DNA of 64,000 bases. Origin: Ailurus styani. Its lineage: Eukaryota; Chordata; Mammalia; Carnivora; Ailuridae. The notes beneath the pieces are model-generated. The model saw only the letters and a list, made by a program, of their open reading frames with translations, was not told the origin of the DNA and made no database searches. This document shows positions 58,791 through 64,000 of the stretch, in pieces. The translations under genes were made by a program, and so were the position numbers. Every line of letters starts with the position of its first letter. The first letter of the stretch is position 1. The stretch spans positions 558,001 to 622,000 of the forward strand of contig LNAC01000767.1 of NCBI GenBank assembly GCA_002007465.1, read 5' to 3'.

Positions 58791-61423
58791 CACCAGGAAA
58801 TAGACAAAACACAGCAGCCACAGCCTTACTAAGAGATAAGAACTCTTAGGCATAACATTCTAGTTTACTTCACTAGGTAATCTACTAGCATATTTTAGCA
58901 AACAAGAATGAAGGTAATAGAAATTGCATAGGAGAACAGGAAGATGAGTATCAGCTATAGTATCAAGAACTATATCAACGGCAGAAGTTATAGTTCTTCC
59001 CAGTAATATCCTCTTGTTTTTACTCAGAACAAGAGACAAATTGGAATTTAGGGGGAGTGTTTTTAGATGAAGTGTACTTATTTTTGAAAGCAGTTGGGGC
59101 TGACTGTGGTATATAAAGTGATGAGCATCCTGGATCTTTGTTCAGAATAGAGGGGTTCATTTCTCTTTTAGGAAGACTGACCTATGAAAAATTTTCCAGG
59201 AAATTAACATTTTCCTAGGAGTCCCTACCAGTATTTGGTTAGAAACAATAAAAAAGTATTGAAGGTAAATAAATTATAGTTATTAGCAAAATGCGTATCA
59301 CTAATATAAAAATAAATGCCATAAAACAAGTATAACTAGATTATATACATTGATCTCAAGAGATGCCCTACAGTACTATATGTTGAACTGCTGTATAAAA
59401 GTGCTGAATATTTTAGGTATTGGATTAAACAAGCATGGATCAAGCATTTAGTTAACAATCATTTTGCTAATGTTCTTATTGTTTGGAAAGATTTTTATGG
59501 GGATATTGTATAACCCACGTTTATTTTCAAAAGTCCTCCCCAAAACTTTTCCTGATGCTTTATTCTTTTATCTATAAATATGCCCAGATTGGACAGGGGT
59601 CTTAAATTCATTTCAGTAGTCCTTAGAGCTCTGGGCAAAGGACAAGTACCAATAAATATCTGATGATAAAAATGATGATGATGATGATAATGATGCTCAT
59701 TTGAATTTTATCTCCCCTCATCTTTTCATACCTCTTTTATGAAAAGAACGGGGGCAACCCTTCAATATCAGGCCAGGATTAAATGAAGTCTTCTCTCTCT
59801 TAGACTTCATTACCACAGGAATGTGGCCTGACATTAGAGTACTTCATAGTTCATTGGAAAAGTCATAAAAACAATTACTATGCCATTAGAATGAACTTTT
59901 GAAGAGGAGATTCAAAGTACCCTTCACAGAATTGCTAAGACAAGCAGAAACAATATTCCAATTCATATATGATGCTCCTTTACTCTTTTTAGATCATCCC
60001 AAATGAAGAAGTCAAGAAAGGCATGTGAAATGAGGCATGTGTTTAATTAGGCAACTATGTCGAGAGCTTTGGAAAAGTGAGAAGTTGTTCAAGGTGAAAG
60101 TGTACAGTGTATATGTAAGTGCAAATAGGCATATGAGCATGGATTAAAAGTGTAAGATACCAGATAAGAGGAAGTGTTAATATTCATAACAGAGTAAGAG
60201 AGATGAGTCAGAATCCTGTTTTAATGTATAGATCATCACTTATTATTCAGGTGTTAACTGAAACTAACATGTTAAAATATTGTCAGAACTTGTGAGATTC
60301 ACACATATATCAAAATGCAGGTGTGTTATAATTTATTGACTCACACTAATACTAATAAATTTGAAGATTTTATTTCAAAGAAATTATTTTGTCCCTTGCT
60401 AAGGTCATGCAGAAAAATCACCATTCTTTGAAGTATCACTTAGTTAACAGGTTTTGGCACAGTTAAAATAAACAAACTTTGATTAGCAATATATAATATA
60501 ATAATTTCTACTTCATACCACTTAGGACTATGGTGAGGATTGTATGTGCCTGCACAAAGTTACTGCTTTGGAAGCACCTTGGAGGACACACTTTAGGGAT
60601 GATTTTTCTAGACGAATCTGAACGAGTGTCCAGAATTGTTGAATTTCAGCAGTCAGACTGTTGCACTCCACCTCCCAACTCATAAATCTAAGGATTGAGA
60701 TCATTAGGATTAATTTTATGGCTTATTATATATAAAGATAAATGCTTACAACTCTTTGTTTCTGATTATGCATACGTTATTCAGTCATCTTCATCATCAT
60801 AATCTTATTTAATCTTATATGTGTACTGAGATCTTTACATAACAAAGAAAGTACCTCAGTGGACAAGACTTAATATTATAAATAGCCATAAAAAAGAAGC
60901 TTGGAGAAGAAAGTGATTTTGTAAAAAGCATTCTATTTTAGGCTACTTGTGTTTATAGTTAATAAAAATAACTAAAAAAGAATATTTTGATATGCTTAAA
61001 ATTTGAATATAGGACAATTTCACTTTAGATAAACATGACTGATATTCAGTGGGACATGTTAACATGACCAGTGTCAAAATATTGAAATGTCCATGTTACT
61101 AGCCACCCAATGTGTCACACCTTTCTTGACTGTCCCAATCTCTCTACTGTGACTATCCAGACTTTACCTCTAATAAGTAAGGGATGACCTGTGGCACATA
61201 AACTTTAGGGTGTGCTTATATCAAACCGATCATTACATAATTTTATCATAACCTCTGAATATAAATATCATAAATGTAAATATAGTTTAAAAAGCACCTC
61301 ATATAAATGACATTTAGTTAACTTTTGCTGAATGTTGGTAGATTGTAATTTTTTGTACCAGTCTTTAATGGCCTTTAGTAGGTCAAATTATACTTCTATA
61401 TAGGGGAAAGTCATCTTGAGCAC
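58791..61423. other. EYS: Intronic stretch, no clear feature
   Basis: Possible continuation of the ERVL relic to about 59000. A short GAT repeat lies near 59672-59690. Otherwise unassigned. Confidence 0.4.
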
Positions 61424-61855
61424 TTGAAATCTTTCTTAATAATTCAAAAAAAAAGTAAGATTCAAAGACCTACAATTATGCAACTGGCAGCTGACAAATG
61501 GAAGCACTTACAGAGTCCTGGGGCTTTGAACAAAATGTGTGACATTTTGCGATGCATGTTTTTCTCATTTCTGACAACTCCACCAGGAACTCCACCAAGG
61601 AGATCAATGAAAAGCTCATAGTTTTTATTCTTCATTTGAATGGGCCTGAAATCCAGGGTCTTGATGAAATTTAAAGATTTTGTTTACCCCCTACCCTCCC
61701 GGTTATGCACAGAGACATTTGACATCAAGACTGATTTAGGTTTTGTGAGTCAATCGAACACATCAAAGAGAAACCCTTTGGGAAAACAAGGCAGACCGAC
61801 CAGTCCCTCAGCCCAAGCAGTGAAGCAAGACAGAGTAGAAAATAAATGCTCCTGA
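61424..61855 (+). other. Unidentified ORF-bearing segment, possible decayed retrocopy
   Basis: One reading frame stays open from 61424 to 61855 except for two stops close together (61619-61621 and 61637-61639). It includes a Pro/Thr-rich TTPPGTPPRRSMKSS motif and a basic C-terminal part (KRNPLGKQGRPTSPSA). An AATAAA lies at 61841-61846, and a run of seven A follows from 61863. I do not recognise the protein. It could be a decayed processed pseudogene or chance. Confidence 0.3.
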
Positions 61856-62489
61856 TTAGAACCAAAAAAACCCCCCATGGCTTATAAAATTTGGGGACCC
61901 TTTTTTAATAATAAAAATGGAAAATCACAAATACGAGATCATGCACAAAACCTTAGAAGAACCACTTCTAAGTGAAAGTCCCTAAAGTTTAAATTGAGTA
62001 GCTTCATAGTTAATTCATCTCCATTATTCTTAATACAAACCTGCATGGAAAAAATTGAAAAATCTTCTAATTAATATTATTTCCACTGTTCTCTATCTGT
62101 ATAATTCCACAATATACTTAAGTAGGAAGTACACTTTAAAACTAAGTTAATTTCATCATAAACTAAAAATCCATGATAAAATATATCCAGTGAACTCACT
62201 GCTTTCTGATTTAATTTTCCCAAATTATAAGAACTTTGACCAAAGTGCTTGTTTTAATCCTTAAATCAACAGTGTAACATTTTACTTACACAAAAGGGGT
62301 AAGCAATGACTTATGAGCTGCACATTGATTCATAGTTTGGTAAAACAGTATTGTTTCTGGAGTGGCATTTTAAAAACTATAATGTGTCTCTAAAATATTT
62401 AATTTTAAAATCCAGTTAAAATGAAATGTTAGGTGATAATCGTAACACTTTATTTCTTTATGGAAGTTTATGATTTACAAATAAATTTC
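61856..62489. other. EYS: Intronic stretch, no feature recognised
   Basis: AT-rich. Nothing was recognised on either strand. Confidence 0.45.
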
Positions 62490-62645
62490 ATGTGTTCATT
62501 TGATTTAGTCCTTAACCAAGCTGTCAAGTTGATGTTATCCACAGGAAATAGATGAGCACACTGAGAGCTCCACTGCTCCGTGACTTTGTCCTGTATGAAA
62601 CAGTCGTTAAAGCAAGATTCGAAGTGAGGTCTTCTGATTTAAAAT
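62490..62645 (-). mobile_element. MIR relic, antisense
   Basis: 'ttgatttagtccttaaccaa', 'ggaaatagatgagcacactg' and 'gcaagattcgaagtgaggtc' follow the reversed MIR order. Confidence 0.62.
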
Positions 62646-63199
62646 GAGTGGTCCAATGTATGTTATGTAGGAATCAAAGGATTTAATGGTGTAAAGATAC
62701 AAGGGTGTTCTGGTAAATGTTTAACAATTTGCTCTTGGAAGAAAACACTATGAGGGGGCAAGGTCTTATTTATAACACTATCTAATTCCCCCTGTGCAAA
62801 TCATCCCATCTTTTTGAATTTCAATGTAGCAAAATTATGTCAACCAGATCAAAAATTCATAAAAATTTAATAATCAGCATTCATAAGCCATTGTGAGCTC
62901 TCTCTATCACACTACTGGAAAGGTACTTTCCTAACTGCTATTTTGAAGTTGATAAGACATTAGAGAAGTAGAAATGTGTGCATAATGGATGGGTAAGGCG
63001 ATCCAGATGGTTGGTCGTGGAAGTTGGGATGTGGCACTGAAATGAGAAAACTTGGGTAATGCGTGTGTGGCAAAAAGTGTTCCTCAACATGTTATAGAAT
63101 AGTATCATCATTAATCAGCAAAATGGGGCTGAAATTTAAAGGTAACTTGGAGGAGGATTTGCAGTACTATGAGTATCAAGGGCATAGAAATCATTTTAT
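62646..63199. other. EYS: Intronic stretch, no feature recognised
   Basis: Nothing was recognised on either strand. Confidence 0.45.
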
Positions 63200-63370
63200 T
63201 AAAAAAACTCACTGAGTCTATTAGGCAAGCACTGTGGTAATAGCAGGGCAACAGGCTTAGGAACCATTTGTATGCTCATTTTATATATAAAACTTAGCCA
63301 AAAGGATGACATGTAACCTCTTGAATTAATTGGTAAAGCTGGGATTCCAACCCAGGAAGTTAAATATTCT
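63200..63370 (-). mobile_element. MIR relic, antisense, weak
   Basis: 'aggcaagcactgtggtaata', 'atgctcattttatatataaa' and 'agctgggattccaacccagg' parallel the reversed MIR. Confidence 0.58.
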
Positions 63371-64000
63371 TTTCTAAACATTCAAATAACTCTGTGAATG
63401 ACATATTAGGGATATTTCAACTTTATTCTGTAAAAACAAGAACAACCATTGTGAACTATGTGTCACAGCTAGAGACAAGGGGTGTAAGTAGGGTGGCAGT
63501 TTTATTAGTACGGTTGTTAATTGATAAGACCAGAACTGTGATGATGATAATGACTATAAAAATGTGACACAAAAAAGGCATCTCCATTTCATTTCAGCTC
63601 ATCATCAAATTCCTCCTCCTCCATTTTTTTCATAAAAACATAAAATTTTTAAAAATCATGGAAACTAAATAAAAATAATTTCTGTAGCCTCATAATCTTA
63701 ATATTTTTGTATATTCCCTTTTTATATTGTAATTTTGTCCAAATGTTTACATATATTAGCCCTTTCACACTGCAAAAAAAATTATCCGCACAATGATAAT
63801 ATGTGGTTTTATTTCCATTATGCTATGTTGTCTTCAAGCATACCATTTTAGTGACTGCAAAATCTTCCATGAAGAATATACATCATAATCTTTTTAACCA
63901 CTTTCATAATAAAGGTCATTCTGTTTCAACATTTTACTAATACAAATAACTAATGAAGATCTTTATGTATACTTACACTTATCTATTCCTTTTTAGTTTC
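63371..64000. other. EYS: AT-rich intronic stretch, no feature recognised
   Basis: Nothing was recognised on either strand. Confidence 0.45.

Larger units (their letters stand above)
50701..64000 (-). other. EYS: EYS intron, upstream part (continues beyond window)
   Basis: The sequence right of the first visible exon has no recognisable EGF exon on the minus strand. It holds a probable LTR, MIR and L2 relics, an assembly gap inside an L1 fragment, three SINEs, an L1 3' end and an ERVL pol relic. Confidence 0.6.

Overview
The window is nuclear DNA from a carnivoran mammal, most likely a mustelid. It is AT-rich, has no long intact ORFs, and is crowded with tRNA-derived carnivore SINEs (CanSINE/SINEC). 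Their heads read 'gcgcctgggtggctcag' and their bodies carry the 'gttaaagcc ... ggctcaggtcatgatctcag' wording that I associate with Mustelidae. The family-level call rests on that repeat wording and is an inference.

The only host gene seen is EYS (eyes shut homolog), a very large photoreceptor gene encoding an EGF/laminin-G extracellular protein. It is transcribed on the minus strand. Three consecutive coding exons are visible, in transcript order 50700-50529, 49593-49515 and 35101-34902. Their splice phases interlock (1-2, 2-0, 0-2), all have AG/GT borders, and together they encode about 150 residues of tandem EGF domains with no stop codon. Everything else is intron: 1-34901, 35102-49514, 49594-50528 and 50701-64000. 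The second and third exons each lack a canonical EGF cysteine, which is the most biologically interesting point in the window.

The introns are built from layers of transposons. There is a long degenerate plus-strand L1 (about 2520-9086). A 5'-complete but 3'-truncated younger L1 on the minus strand (about 36170-41789) is nested inside an older minus-strand L1 (about 35655-36168 plus 41790-43870). Several L1 fragments lie at 27487, 29020, 54019 and 55648. About twenty SINEs are present, many with clear target-site duplications. Older relics include L2, MIR and hAT-Charlie (MER20/MER5-like) pieces, an ERVL pol remnant (about 57800-58790) and a probable solo LTR (about 51761-52122). A 5'-truncated processed pseudogene of ribosomal protein S15a lies at about 47655-48020.

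There is no operon, CRISPR array, RNA gene or prokaryotic system here, and I found nothing that looks like a wholly new biological system. The items most worth checking are the EGF cysteine losses in EYS, the nested L1 with an unusual 3' truncation, the inverted SINE pairs, and one unidentified ORF-bearing segment near 61424-61855.
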